DNA from: Pholis gunnellus | Lineage: Eukaryota; Chordata; Actinopteri; Perciformes; Pholidae | Direction: 5' to 3' | Assembly (NCBI GenBank): GCA_910591455.2 | Contig: OU342821.1 | Location: forward strand, 13,703,787-13,767,786 | DNA: 64,000 nucleotides | In this document: positions 10,218 through 24,179 of the stretch, piece by piece | How positions within the stretch are numbered: the first letter of the stretch is position 1 | How the letters are laid out: every line of letters starts with the position of its first letter | The notes under the pieces: model-generated | The model's database searches: none | Seen by the model: only the letters and a program-made list of their open reading frames with translations | What the model was told of the DNA's origin: nothing | Position numbers and translations under genes: made by a program

Positions 10218-10397
10218 CTTTCTGGTACTGCAGCCAGAGCTGCTGCTGGGCCTTCTTGCTGGGGAAGTAGATGCTGCAGCTGAGCTCGGAACCATACAGG
10301 GCCTCGGATACATAGTGGCTGCCGTATTGCTGGAGAAAAGCCAGCAGCTCCTCGCGTGTGCTCTCCGCTGACAGCGTCTTCAGCACTTTAGAAAAGC
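10218..10397 (-). CDS. ASTN2: ASTN2 exon encoding the MACPF signature
   Basis: A 180-bp internal exon. The acceptor AG and a GTGAGT donor are both present. It starts with two bases of a split Gly codon and ends with one base, so it joins in phase to the exon at 10600. The peptide runs from FSKVLKTLSAESTREELL to KKAQQQLWLQYQK. The segment LQQYGSHYVSEALYGSELSC contains the Y-G-[ST]-H-[FY] motif typical of membrane attack complex/perforin (MACPF) domains, as found in astrotactins. Astrotactins are neuronal membrane proteins linked to glial-guided migration and to endocytic trafficking of surface proteins. This is the leftmost ASTN2 exon seen; the gene continues beyond the window, with TRIM32 antisense in the next intron. 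Confidence 0.95.
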
Positions 10398-10599
10398 CTG
10401 CCCGATCAAGAAGGAAATGGGGGATTTGTGACTTTGTATCCAGAAGGATGCGTTGGATATGTAGATGCGCAATTAACGGGGAAAAAAGCTGGATCAGGGC
10501 CAGACATACACATATCATCACTAATTACTAATGTTACATTTAACGTGAGGTGCTTTAAATAATTTGACCATCTGATTTCTTAACATGACAAACACTGAC

Positions 10600-10704
10600 C
10601 TGTAGATAAGGTGATGGAGCTGAGCTTGACTTTGTACAGGTTGCTACGCACTCTCCACTGTTGGACCATAGGATAGCCCGCTGCCTCACTAAATTGGGCA
10701 TCCC
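10600..10704 (-). CDS. ASTN2: ASTN2 exon, MACPF domain
   Basis: A 105-bp exon with an acceptor CTTAG and donor GTCAGT. Phase is 2 bases, 34 codons, 1 base. The peptide DAQFSEAAGYPMVQQWRV then RSNLYKVKLSSITLST fits the astrotactin MACPF region. A short 202-bp intron separates it from the exon at 10218. The open frame stays in phase on both sides. Paralog choice rests on the TRIM32 context, not on this peptide. Confidence 0.94.
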
Positions 10705-11860
10705 CTAAGAAAGAGAGAAACAAGGAGATTTAATTCAAGACAGGAGAGATGAAAGAAAGACAAGTAACACAACAATTTAAAACAAATTCCAAAACTCGGA
10801 TTCATAAAAAAAGACGCTGAAATTCAAAATAAATGAGCACATAAATAAAATCCATCATGTCATTTGAACCATTTATTGCAGATCTATTGTTATCTATTAT
10901 TGCCATAACATCATTTATTATCACAGCCCATATCCCAGCTGCTGCCGGATCAATGGCAGATATATAGCGCAACTTCAACTCCAATTGGATTGCTGACATT
11001 AGAAGAGGGAGCAATCTTGCCTTTCTCTGCAATTCAATTATCAAACTTTCACACCCGTTTAGAACCAAAGCCACAAAAGTGAAGAGCGAGGGAGAAAAAA
11101 AATAAACTGCTTATGGGAACCTTGATCCTGTGCCTCTGGAAAACGTTTTACACCTGAGACATTCATGCACTGTGGAAAAAAAAAAAGGCCAATTTGGTTT
11201 AAATGCGTGCGTGTGTGTGTGTGGGAGTCCAATTCTGGTGAAAGCAGAACCAAAGTAAAAATCTCAGGGGTCAATGTGGATCAAATGCCAATTTAGCTAA
11301 TGGAGGGATTAGGGAGCAGAGGTAGAGGTGCAGGTTTGAAGCCAAGCGACTCTGTTCCCCCACAAAATGGGGTGGAACAGTCAAGGAAAGGATAAAAGGA
11401 TGAAACGGGACGTTAAGTGTTTAGAGTTTACAAGGTCCAGTACACGTGTGTGTGTGTGTGCATAATACTTTGTTTATGAAAGCATTTTGAGATGGGGTTT
11501 AAGGTTTAACACAACACTCAAGGACAAGCCGACATCTTTGTAAATAATCTGGATTTCACAAAATTCACGCAATATTTTTTCTATCTAACTCAACATGGCC
11601 TGGACAAATGTTAAAACGTCTCATGAACCAAGATATTCCGAGGGTATTTCACAGAAATATTCTTTTTTTAATACGCTGCTGTGTTTTCTCATATTGGCTC
11701 TAGTCCGGTCAGAATTAACTTAGTAAGCGACCATGAATGGACCATAGAGGGGTAATAGCGCTGCCACCTTAATGGATCAAATCTATTTGTCCATTACTCT
11801 CAACATGAGAGACAGACAAGAAACAAAAGGCTATATCCACAAACACACACACACCCTCAC
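10705..11860 (-). other. ASTN2 intron, 1.16 kb
   Basis: The intron runs between the donor at 11860 and the acceptor at 10705 (- strand). It contains short GT tracts near 11209-11223 and 11447-11461 and nothing else recognisable. Confidence 0.9.
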
Positions 11861-11985
11861 CTGAGAGGAGTTGCAGGTTGGGCAGTGGCTCGGACAACAC
11901 CCCCCGGCACTGTTCCTCTACCGGTAAGGGGATGACCATGAGACCGTCCGCTAGTTGGGGAAAGTCCTTGATGAAGTTGTTGTCC
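11861..11985 (-). CDS. ASTN2: ASTN2 exon, start of MACPF domain
   Basis: A 125-bp exon with acceptor TTTCCCAG and donor GTGAGG. It begins with the last base of a split Arg codon and ends with the first base of a Gly codon. The peptide DNNFIKDFPQLADGLMVI then PLPVEEQCRGVLSEPLP is a highly conserved astrotactin stretch. The intron upstream, back to 31543, is 19.6 kb, the largest complete intron here. Confidence 0.95.
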
Positions 11986-14900
11986 CTGGGAAAGACAGAT
12001 GTAAGGAAGTGCAAACATTTAGTTCCTTAAAACTAGAGGTAATGGTTTACTTCACAATTGAATTATTGCATATTAACCAGGTTATCGTGTGGTAGTTTGT
12101 GGTACACATTGTGGCACATCAAGACTGGTCATGCTAATACCGGCAATAATTGCCAAGTATTTACAAGGATACTGTCCAGCGACAGGTTGTACCAAAAAGT
12201 TACAACAACCTTTACTTTATCTAAAGGTTGTATTTGATAGTCAGGGGTGCAGCTACACATTCTAAACTCCATGAAGACTCAACAATAATACATATCTACA
12301 ATCCCAACATGTTCCAGTGTCCAGCTGCTGGCTCCCTGAATCATTCAGAGACAGGGGGGATTTGGAGAATTTCTATCCCACAAGTTTTCTTTCTGTGAGA
12401 ATCTTTCATGTGCTGATATTTCTTGGTTGGAATGAAGGTGCCCGACTCATCGGTTGCTCACGATTATCGGGAGAATATTTAAACACAGATCAACACAGAC
12501 GCTTTCTTGTCGTCGCTGTAATTAGTTCCATCCACGAGCGACATCATTAAACATTTCCTCACCGTTTGTGTAAACATCAATAAACACGGGTACAAAGCCA
12601 AAAATACATGCGAGAGTGTGTGTGCGCGTATGATGCTTGGCGGACAAATAAAGAAAACAGTTGTGTCCCTCAGTTTGAGGGCAGAATGGACAGCTGCAGG
12701 CAAAGATAAGACAGACCCCCTGGAATCTCTTCCTTTCTCTCAGCTGGAGACGGAAAGAACAACAGAATGGTAATGTGAAAGAAGTGTGAGGGAAGGGGAG
12801 AAGACCCACATACTGTCTCTCTATAACGACAGGTAACAAAGAAGGCACATGCACACGGAATACATTTGTAATTATGATCTATGCTCTGAACATTTTTTCC
12901 AGCCTTTTTCTTTTTTTTCCACCCATTTGTACCACCATGCTATATCGCGGCGCACAAATATCTTGCAAAAATAAATAACAGTAGTCTTACAAAAGTAGAG
13001 AGATTGTGAACGCTCCGCTCCATTTTTGTTCGGTAGATGGACCGTTCTGGTTGAACCAAAGCAGTTCCTGTCAAAAAAGATGAGTTGCCTCGCTGCATTT
13101 CTAAGAGCATGGCAAGCAGCTGCAACCTATTTCCCATAATCCACTTTTATGGGACCAAGTCTCAGAGCGCAGACCTTGTGCCACAGAGACTCTCCTCGAT
13201 ATGATTATTTTTCATCCTGTTCCTCTTTTTCCTTTTCTCTCTCTCTCTTTGCGTCTTCTAACCACAAAGCCTGTTAGACGCAATGCCAGCCTTAGTGTTA
13301 CAATGCCAGGGTTGACTCAAGGGTAGAGGATGAGAGGAGAGAGGAAGCGGGAGAGGTGCTGTAAAAAGATTACCGTGGCTTACGCTCACAGAAAACATAT
13401 TGATTGCTAAATTAAATCAGCCAGCTTCACGCTGAGGCTCAGAGGACCACTGGAGGAGCGTAGACCAAGATGATATGTAGCTTTATGGATTTTCGAGCCT
13501 AGATGTGGACTGTCCTTGACCCTCTACAAGGAGCTCCTTTTCTCCTTCTTCTCTTTTCATTCACATTTTAGGGTTGAAAAACACACACAATTTAAGAGGG
13601 TGCTGTATCTCATAGTTCACTGTAGTGTTGCTCAAAAACAAAATGTGCCCTATTTGAAAGATATAAAAGAGTGTTAAGACTATTGCCTCATTGCAGTGCC
13701 TGAGTACACATCAAATCGTTAAATGTCCTTAACCTTTCCCTTCTCCTTCTTTTACCCTTGAGGGAAAACATCTAAGGCTAGTGTAGACCGCTGTGGGATC
13801 TGTTCATTTATGCACAGGTTAAGTGGTGAGACAGCAAATTCAGAAGAGTCAAGATGTCAACGCTGAAGATTTCTGTTTATGTGGTACCTGTGAGACCACA
13901 GTTCTTTGTGTTTGTGTGCATGTGTGTGTGGCAGGAAGCGAGTTTGAAGCATCTATTCTGCTGACAGCTCATTAGAAGAGGAGACATTTATCCATATCAA
14001 TACAACCCAAACACATCAATGTGGTTCGTGAGCGGAGGTGTTTGTCTTTCAAGAAAGATCATCTCAATCTCATGCAATTGGTAACAATATGGTTTAGCTG
14101 TTAGCTGGCCTTTGCTAATTTATCTCACCTTGGGACGAGACTGACTTGTTTTAATGAGCTTTAGCTTTAACAAGCAGCAGACCTGACATACGTAGAACTT
14201 CCGCAAGGCAAGACCTTTTGACTTTTTCTGGATGACTGGTGACTGGATTTGCTTCAGGGACGTACAAATGTGTGTGCTAACCCAATGATATTAAGACTTA
14301 AATGGAATAGAGCCATTATTTACGCCTATGCTTTTCCTGAAAGCAGAAGTCAAAATGTCTGCTGTGAGTAAAAGTCTACAGAAGACCAGCCACCAGCGTG
14401 AATTGGCCATGAGTGAAACCAGGACTCATTTTCACCACAGGAAGCGTAAGTGCACTACCCATGGTCTAAATAGGACTAAAAGCATTTTTATTTTTCTCCT
14501 AATGGCAGACTAGCGTCGATTCAAATTCATTTTCAGCCAAAAGAAATACATGGCAGTCATTTTACATAACTTGCTAACACACTATGTACACACACAAAAA
14601 AACTCACCTGTTTTCATAGATGCACAAAGACAGGTTCACATCATGAAGCTTATTTTCACCTGGTAAAAGCTTTTTTTTTTAAATGGATCACCTACATTTT
14701 TTCTCTCACTAGCCTCTCTGGGCTCCTGTAATTCACCCTGAACTTGCACTGCGATTCTACCAGCAGACCTTTACAGAGAAAGGCATAATGGCTAAATTCC
14801 GGGAAATGGGGGGAAAACTGTTAGCTTGTTTAATGCGTGCATTGTGTTTATATGTAAAGAAACTAACAAAACAATTCAAGCATATCTGTGTATATACAAA

Positions 14901-17900
14901 ATAAAATGGTCTCATACCTTTTGCAGTGACAGAACATAAGCGTATTCATGATTATTATCATTTTGTTTAATTTGACTCTATTAAACTATGGGCTTTGTCA
15001 TCTGTTCAAGCTCTCATGAGCCGCTCAGATCTCAGGCCAGAGATATGTGTCATACTAGCACTAATGAGGAGTAACACAGGTGGCTGGAATTCATTGATGG
15101 CAATTAGACTTTATCCAGGACTTCATTTGCATTATTTAAGAAGAAAAATGAGACAGGATTAGCTTTTCTATATTAATATCTACCCCTGGATTAATCTATA
15201 CTCTTTCATGGTACTGTACGCAGCCCATTAATCGACACCCCTACGCAGCCTTACACTTAACAACCTCCTGTGCACCAGACCACATGTGAGCCTGGACTTG
15301 CTGGGGCAATGCTAGCAAACTTGTGTATTTACTCATGTTTCATTCAGTACCCATGTGTGCTCATTACGGGGTAGTGGACACTGGGCTCCCTCCTGGCCAA
15401 ACAGGACTCCAATCCCACTTGAGTGGTAAAGTCTTCCCATTTGAATAAGAATCTCCAAAACACTTTACAATTTACAAGTTGTATCTGGTAAGATAACAAA
15501 TATTCGAGACCAGTTCATGCATTTATATTTAAGCTCCAACTCTCCTTCTTTCTTTCATTCTCCATGTCTCTTCCTGCCCTCTATTCTATTTAAATTCAAA
15601 CAGTGTAAAGATATATCTGATTCTTAAAGCGTAAAGTGGCTCATGCCTCACATGGAGGTATATTTTTCTTTTTCTGTGCGTGTGTGCCAGCCAGTCGTCA
15701 ATGTCAGTATTTCTCTCATAATAGAGCGTTGCAATTATTCCCCGTTTGTTGAGCCTTGTCCTCGGCGGTAACCCTTTTGCATTTGCTCTCTGCCTCCATT
15801 TCACTCTTGTTCACTCTTTCAGCTACACCTGCTCCGTCCTCCCCAATCACAGGCATTCTGGCGCAGATAAGAGCTATCTGCAAGTCAGTTTAGAAAAATG
15901 TTTTTGTGTCTCTGTGTGTGTTTCAGCTTGTATCTGTCCATCTGAGTTTATAATAGGCATGAGGGCTATCTACAAGTCACCTCATCTCAAATCCCTGTGT
16001 GTCTGTGTGTGTGTGTACGAGATGGAGACAAAGAGCATGTGCTCACACATAGTTTGAGTGAGTATATCTATCTGAGTTTGTGACTGTGTCACTGATATTG
16101 AGTGGTACTTATCTAAACATTGTCTGAGGTAATTGGCTCTTGTGCCGTTTTGTCCGTGTAGGAGCCTCATCCTCACATCGCAGCACTGATAGGACACATT
16201 AAACCATTCTCACTCCATTCAGCATCTCAGTTCATTATCTGCAACCTCAAGACTCAACTGGTGCTTTTCCATAATGGCTTCTATTGGAAAATCACACCCG
16301 CCACTGATCGCCTTCATTCTTTCTCTGTCACATTTTCCTACATGTCGTTTAAAGATTGTGATTCATCTGCCAAAGACGAGGCGAACCAAAAATAGCAATA
16401 ACTTAAAGACCAGATCACACCAGCCTCGACGCCAAATGTAAAAGTGAACTTTCCTTAGTTCCTGCCTCCTTACTTCCGGTGCCCTTGCTGGGACCCTACC
16501 CATCTTCAAACACGGCCTTCATTTGATCTAATAAAGTTTGGTGACTGCATCTTCCATGGTTTTGACACTATTATGATGACAAAGTATGTCCACAGACATA
16601 AAAAACACCTGGTATGGTAGTCAAAGCCACCTCTGTGGTAGTGTCCCCTATAGTAAGTGTCTCCAGGACCACATTTTGCCATAATGACACGCACACAAAC
16701 TCACAACGTGAAAACAACATCAGGATCGCTGTTGCGGCCGCGAACGAACATGTGACCTTTCGGCTAAACAAGCTGTAACCAATTAGAGGGCCCATTGTTT
16801 CAGAGACTCATTGTCGGCCTACTCTACAGGTCTGAAACACACTTTGAAATTCAGAAAACCAATTTTAGAAACAATTGTTGGGCTTCCAACCCATCAGTTC
16901 AGAAAATGAATTGTACGTGCATCCATAGTTTCCAGAGATGACTGTACGTCCCGGCTTCAAACAGCTCCCCAAACAATGAGGAACCCCAACTGTTTCAGCA
17001 AACTGTAAGCCATGCAGGATGCTTTTTTCCACTAATTTAGAGGCTGCCTTTGTGGACTGATGCAAGCACTAACAAAGACTCCTTCATTCCCAGAGGATAG
17101 AAGTATTGAATACACATACAAATCCTTGGTGCCAAGCTTACAAAGGCTATATTCTGATTATCAGAGTTGCTGTTCTGGCTCAGCTGCTAATTGAGCATCT
17201 GTAACCTTTGGTCAAGGCTGAGTAAGGAAGTAGCTCTTCAAAAAGTAAAAGACATTCAGTTTACAGTAGATAACTGCATTAAACTGGATTTGTGTGTAAT
17301 GCCTCATGAAATGTGCTGTTAGGATGCATTGCAATGAATCCCCATAATGCCATATCTCAGCAATAAACAAGTTAAATATTCTTGCAAATCACTGTAAAAA
17401 ATGACAAAAATTAAGTTATGCAATGTCAAAACAAAAATAATGTAATGTTTGAGTTGAGGTTAGGCAACTGGAGTTAAGAGGTTGAAATATAACGCTTAGG
17501 TTAAAGCAATCAGAATGATGAGGTTTTATATAAAAACACTATTGCTAACGTGCGAAATGTACTATAGATATGAGTTGGTAATTGTGAACCAAGTTTAGTG
17601 GAGTTGAAGGCCAAATATATCTCCCCATCCAAATTTTAATGTCAGTCTATTACTTTTTAATAGTCATGCTCCGTTTAGACGGAACTGCATCCTCCCACAC
17701 TTTAATGACCACTTACAGAATAACACTACAGTGCAGAAGTTATGACACTGTGAGCGTGTGTGAAATCAAAGATTCTGCACTTTCTGTAATGAGGAATAAA
17801 TAAACAACTGAACAGTAGGAAAAGGAGAAAAAAGCACAGCCCTCATCTTTACCACTAGAGGCTGCTCTCTCTCTGTGCCAAACGGACACTGATGGCATCA

Positions 17901-18129
17901 GGATGAGTCCAGAAACATCAATGTTTCTGTGTGTTTGTGTTCCCTCGTTTTTCGGACTCCAAGAAAAAAAGAAATCTGTTAAGAAACAGGTACGCACATA
18001 GTTATCATATTACGCAGTAACAACCACACATGTCTAGCTATTGTGTTTGTGTGACAGATGCAGTATACAAGGGCTGGGCACAGAGCTGGAGTTGAGCTGG
18101 AGGCAAAAGAGGGAGAGTTTCCAGAATGT

Positions 18130-18545
18130 GTCAGATAGGAAGTGATTTGCAGTTGTGACTGAGGTGGAAAGATTACTTCTCCACTGTGATGCCGGAGGGG
18201 AGAAGAGTCCAAACCGTGGAGAGGTTGAAGAGTCAGGACGATGGGCAGAACGATGGGCAGTTTACCACAGAGAAGGGAGGGACCACAGAGCAGAAGCTGA
18301 ACATGAGACTGTGGGGTTGGAATCAAGATCTGGAGACATGGGGGTGCTGTGCCCTTGGTTGCTTGAAGGCTCACAACAGCGTTTTGAACTGCATGTGAGC
18401 AGCCACTAGGTGCCAGTGCAGTGCAGTTAGGAGGGGGGGGGGGGGGGGGTTATGTTGGAGAATGTATGAAGGCTGAAGACCAGCAGAGCTGCAGCATTCT
18501 GAGTGGATGCACAAACACGAAGAGGGAGGAGGAAATGCCTTTGCT
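18130..18545 (+). repeat. Dispersed teleost-type repeat, unclassified
   Basis: Blocks such as 'GATGCCGGAGGGGAGAAGAG', 'TTGGAATCAAGATCTGGAGA', 'GAACTGCATGTGAGCAGCCA' and 'AGCTGCAGCATTCTGAGTGG' match my memory of a family scattered through fish genomes. An internal G17 run replaces a G-rich segment of the family. Open frames within it are fragments without known domains. Boundaries are approximate. Confidence 0.6.
18433..18449. repeat. G17 homopolymer
   Basis: Seventeen G on the + strand, inside the dispersed repeat at 18130-18545. Confidence 0.9.
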
Positions 18546-21047
18546 TGAACGATTAAGGGGGTATCATGCCTTTCTGGATTGACAAAAGAAACATATTTCT
18601 GAGCAATATCAATCTTTCATGTTCACAAATCCGATCTGGTTTCACCTTTTTACGTATGACTGGAAGTAGAACACAACAACTGAAGACAAAAAGTGTGAAA
18701 CGCTGAAATTATGCTGGCAAAGGCTGCCTCTCTAATTTGCCAAAAACATTGAAAGTAAAAGGAGAAAAAGCACTCGACAATGTTACATCTCCTGCTACAT
18801 CTTCCAAGATGTAAAAAAATAAAATGAACCTGTTGTTCTACCAAGGTTTAATATATTTTTTTTAATATACCATGGCACGGTTTCAAGTACATAATGTCAG
18901 TAATCTCACGGTGTGCATTCATCCGTGGTCTCGTCCCAATCTTCTCCTTCCACGTACACAAGAGAGTCGGAAAATAACCAAGAGAAATTATGTCATCCAG
19001 CATGACACAGCGTGCTTGTAATTTCTAAGGCTGCCATGCTGTTTGGATTCCTTCCTAAATGGTATAATTACCCAGCGTTTGAAAGACAAGCGTGCAACAA
19101 AAGGCAGTATAGACAAAAGCAAAAGGGCCTCGCTCAAAACAGTTGTCTCTACCACAAAATATACACAATATGCAAAAAAAGGCCATCGCGCGGTCAAACT
19201 GAAATCAGAACCTAGAATGTTCACTTTAGTTTAAATCCATAGTTATTGTTATCACACAGAGGCCAACTCGCTGTGTGGAGTATGCAAACTGTCTAATAAC
19301 ATCATATACCTAAGCTGCCGCGGTACACCTCAAGAAGACTCAAGGGTCGGTTCACCTTAAGGCATACCACCTCTGGTTGTGTCTACCCATGTAGACTGTT
19401 TGTAGTACTTTAACAATCTCTTCGGCTATCGGTCTGACGACCATTTAGCCTCTGGGGGAAACAGGTCAATATTTCTGGGGTTCGGCGGAATTCCGGAACA
19501 AGACTTTCTCTTCCTTGCGCCAGTTATTGTTTACGGTCCGATCAGCAACTTGAGAAGCAAGAGTGGAGTTGGATTTGAGAGACAGAATCTACTTTGTTTC
19601 ACAAGTAGAGAGTTCATACAAGCTACTTTTAAGAGTTGGTTATCATGGACTTAACTATACATAATACTTAAACAACTAGATGTTTCAAATTGAGAGATTT
19701 GGTCAACTTTGAGCTTGCATAATTAATGTATAAAAATACACACTATAATGAGTTTTGTATGACTACAGAACAAGATTAGAACAAATGCAGCGAGAACAGT
19801 TAAAAGAGTACATTTGAGAATGGTTTGCAAATAAAGTGAGTTTGTTTCTCTGAGGTAGATTATGTCTTAAAGTAAATTAGTTTGAGTGTCAAGATTGACC
19901 CCAAGTCTTAACTTGTTTATCCAGGCAAATGGCAAATTGAGAGCAGATCCTGAAATAGGTTTGTAAGTTAAGACTTTGTCGTCGTTGTAATTATCACATT
20001 TCAGTTTTATCATCTTTCTGTGGATGTTCGCTACACCAAATCCAGAACCCTTATTACTTCAGAAAGTTATCCTCGTAACCTGTTGTGGATGGAACTACAC
20101 GGAACAAGTAGTCCTTGTGAAAAACTGCCTGAAATGAACAATTTCAAATGTAAGAAATTCACATTTATTATGAAATGAATGGATCTGAAATACACTATGC
20201 CGTAGAATCTCTGACCTAAACATTTATCATGTCCTCTCACATTATCAATCAATCCAACTGGTAATTTAAAAATGTTGCCACACTTCCCCTTGAGAAACTG
20301 ACCACTAATTTGTTTGACTGCACAATCAAAGATTTATGAGCCTGGAGCATGTGGCCGATCCAATTGCATGTAATATGCTTAATAGCTGTAATATCTGTTA
20401 TTTGAATAAACGGTTTGGTGCGAGTGGGGCCTGTCTGATGAGTCATAACAAAGATAAAGCACCCGATGTCACCCAGGGGCACAGGCCCCAGATGAAGAAT
20501 TAAAGAGTTATTAAAGGACAGCATCCGAAAACCGGCTAATTCGTCGCGCAATAAAACAATCAGAGATGTTTACCTTGAGACTCGTGTTACAATCTCTCAT
20601 TATAGCTGCAGCCACTGCTCAGTTGATAAATGATTCCGCTGAGAGGAGGAGATGTGGCGACTCTTCATGGCCACTATTGATTAGGCTTGGGAGGGAGATG
20701 CTGTCAATGAAACAGCCTCTGATGGAGAGTACATTTGGTGTCCCCTGTACGGAAGATTGTGTGCGTGTGGCATTTGTATTCTTATGCGAGATTCACTCTA
20801 GACAACTGACTAATTTATAAGGAGCAGAATTCTGCCAGGCCAATCAAAATCAGCGGTCATTAATGTCGTCCCTGTCAGATATGCTATAGTATAGCATCTC
20901 TCATACAAAATCTTATTTAGTCACAACAAATTTGGATATAAAATATGTCTGGGTGCAGGGATACCGAGACACGTTGAGTGGGATGATATGAAAATTGTTT
21001 CTTGTTCTACAATATTACATAACTCATTGTTTTTGTCACTCACCCCT

Positions 21048-21050
<3 letters not shown>

Positions 21051-21082
<32 letters not shown>
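21051..21082. repeat. (CA)16 microsatellite
   Basis: Uninterrupted CA tract in the 19.6-kb ASTN2 intron. Confidence 0.96.
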
Positions 21083-21083
<1 letters not shown>

Positions 21084-21460
21084 GCGCACACAAACCACTC
21101 AACCTTACTTTTATTCCCCTGGGTTATGCACACAACTGAAATACAACGGGAGTGTGCACAGACATGTTTTTTTTGTACCTTCGTATCTCTGTTGGCCTCA
21201 GGAAATTGTGGAAATGAACTTGGTGGCCGGAAGCATTACCATAGAGATGAAGCTTGGTAATGCAGAGCGAGGGGGCATGCAGGCCAGCCAGTTGCACAAC
21301 TGATTAGAGCCATTGCTTTTCTAATTTTGAATACTCCACTTGCACTTTCTCACTTTATCTAAACCAGCCATTTGTGTCTGTCCGTTGTGACAAACCTCTC
21401 TCTCTCTCTTTTATATTTCCTCCCTCTCTCTCTCCGTCTCCCTCGATTTTGTTATTCGTT

Positions 21461-21484
21461 CACACACACACACACACACACACA
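21461..21484. repeat. (CA)12 microsatellite after a CT-rich tract
   Basis: A CA tract preceded, from about 21397, by CT-rich low-complexity sequence. Confidence 0.95.
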
Positions 21485-24179
21485 GACACCACAGTGTTAC
21501 GAGGAGCCTCTTACCAGCAGTTAAAAACTCTATTCCTGACACACTCTCATGTCATCACACTGACAGCAGAGCAGCACTTTCGTGAACTTGACGGAGGACA
21601 ACAGACTACAACTGGGGGTTGTCTTTCCGTACTTGGCACAACAATCAAGAGGCAGAGCAGTTGGACCGTCTTCTACTTTAACAAAGAAAGCCAACTTAAC
21701 AGGCAGTTAAACAAACCTTTTTGATGAAGACAATTGAAAATAGCTTTTTCGAATTTTACGCATGCCAGAATGGTGATTGTCAACTGTGAAATTCACAAAT
21801 GGGAGTCTTTGCCCCAACAACTAAAGCACAAAACAGGAACTAACTCTGAAACGTGACAGCAGACCTTGATCCATTTATTCGTATGGGTGTGGGTGTGTAT
21901 CTTTGTATACAAGCTGCGTACATTCATCACTAAAGCCAACATCCTTCAACTAGAAAAAGAATGACACCTTTTATCAAGGCCTGGTGTATTTTCTGCCTTC
22001 TTGATACATAAGAGATATGTTTAAGAGTCTCATCACACGTTTTTCCTCAGTCTTATCATCTGGTATTTGATCAGCAGTAATGGGCCAAGACGGCGTGGCA
22101 GTCTTTGTATTCGTTCCTTTTTACAGTGTAATTACAGAGTGATATGACTTGACATGAAGGCGCAATTAAATGTCATTATGTTATCTGGTATTCTGTCTAT
22201 CAATGTGATATGACTGACTGAAGTAGAGCTGTTTTTGGAGTCCAATCTTTAAAAGCAGGCTCTGGAAATCACAAGACAGAGGTGGTAATTAACTGCTTTA
22301 TAGTATGGCCTTGCAGAGGTGAGTGTGGACGAATCCTCAACGTAGCAAACTTCATACAGTTGACAAATGGCTTGAAGCTCGGCAACTATTTATGAATTGA
22401 TATTGTTATTTTGAAAAAATTCATGAATGGTAACTTCACAGCGCACGGAAACGCAGGGCACAGTGATAGAGAGAGAAGGATGTGGAAGGGGAAGAGTTAA
22501 GACAGATAGTAGTCCAGAGGGGATACAACATTACAAGTGCTGCCACCCTGCAGTTCCCTGCTGCAGCAGTAGTTCATTAATCAATACTAAAAACATCTCG
22601 CCACTAATTCAGGGTTTAGCCCTGGTCCACAAATTACTCCATGCGGTTTTTCTTTCAGTGAAAGAGGGAGGCAGCTGAAGCCGTTTTGGAGGACTGGCAT
22701 AGTTAGCTACCCCCTGTGATGCAACTCCATCTCATTCTTATGCTGAGGGTTTAATGCTTCATGCTGCATATTCTCATTTTTCACCCTCCAGTCTACTATT
22801 GATTCACTGGCTGCTGCACATATGCAAGTGAATTTATCAGTCTAGCACGAATGCACAATGGCATCACCAGCTAAACTAATTAAATACACAAAATAATTGT
22901 CCGCGTTTCTGGTTGCTCCTAAAGCATAATTTATGTGAAATATAAATTGTGAACTTCATAAAAGGTAAAGGTTGGCTTGAGAGAGATACATTGAGTGTCA
23001 AGTTTTCGGTGTAATGGTCTCTAAGTCATTAAGCGGAGAAATGAAGAGGCTGTTTAATCAATAATAACAAATACACTTTCATTTTAATGATGAATTAGCC
23101 CTTTAGTTGAACACGACTGTGTGAAACTACCTCAGCAGGACTACAGGTGGCAGACACATAAACAGGAACAGCAATGGTTTAAAGAACACTTAAGAAACAT
23201 CGCTTCTCCATGAGGAGTAATGTTCTATTGCAGGCTTGATCATTAACACGGCCATCTATCGGTCTTCTTTTACAAGTTAGAATCGTATTATTGAAATGTC
23301 TACAACATGTACTGAAACAAATGTAATGAAACAACACATAGTCAAATTAAAATCATTATGAAAAAATAATTCGGATACGTGTACTTTATTGCACGTGAGT
23401 CTCTCTGTTGTGCCCCGCTGGCTTAGCTAATGGCCGCCGCTCATATGGCGGTTATCGCTGATGATCTGCCATAGGTACATCACGGAATGAAACGCTGTTG
23501 GATGTTAAATAAAAGATTTTGGTACACACTCTACTTAAAGCTATTCATATGCCTTGCATCCAGTCACTCTTCGGCATGGATTAACAGCATCTATGTGCTG
23601 TACTGCCTCACAGTCCAGCATGCTTAAGACGCACATTCGGTGCCCACTTGCTATCTGTTTTTTTCGTCGCTTGCATTTCTCTCAAAGTTACTCTTTCCTA
23701 GTGTCTCGCTCTCTAACTTTTTGCTCAGCTTTACTCTTTTAGTTTAGCCTTTTCTCTTTCCATTTACTTTCCTCTTCATTTCCCTTCTCAAGCCTTATCG
23801 CTGCCTAGACCAATCCACATATCTCTCTCTCTCTCCAGTCAAACAGCAGGTAGTCAGCTATAAGCCTCTCTGACATTAGCTGATATTAGGCTAGGGTCTA
23901 TTAGGTCCTGCCTTGCCATGTGAGTTATTGAGCAGAGAGCGACAGCCACAGGAGTGATCACATTCGTGTCTGCATGTGCACCGACTCACACAAGCAAACA
24001 CACATACCCACACAAAGGTAAACACAAACCCAGAGGAATGGCTGAGCGCACACATGCAAAGCCTCAGCAATCTCTCAAACGTGCTCACCTTACGTCTTCT
24101 AAGTCAAACAAATGGAGGAATCACTGAGGCTTTAAGAACCTCCTCTTACACATAATGATACGCATAATAATACATTGTA

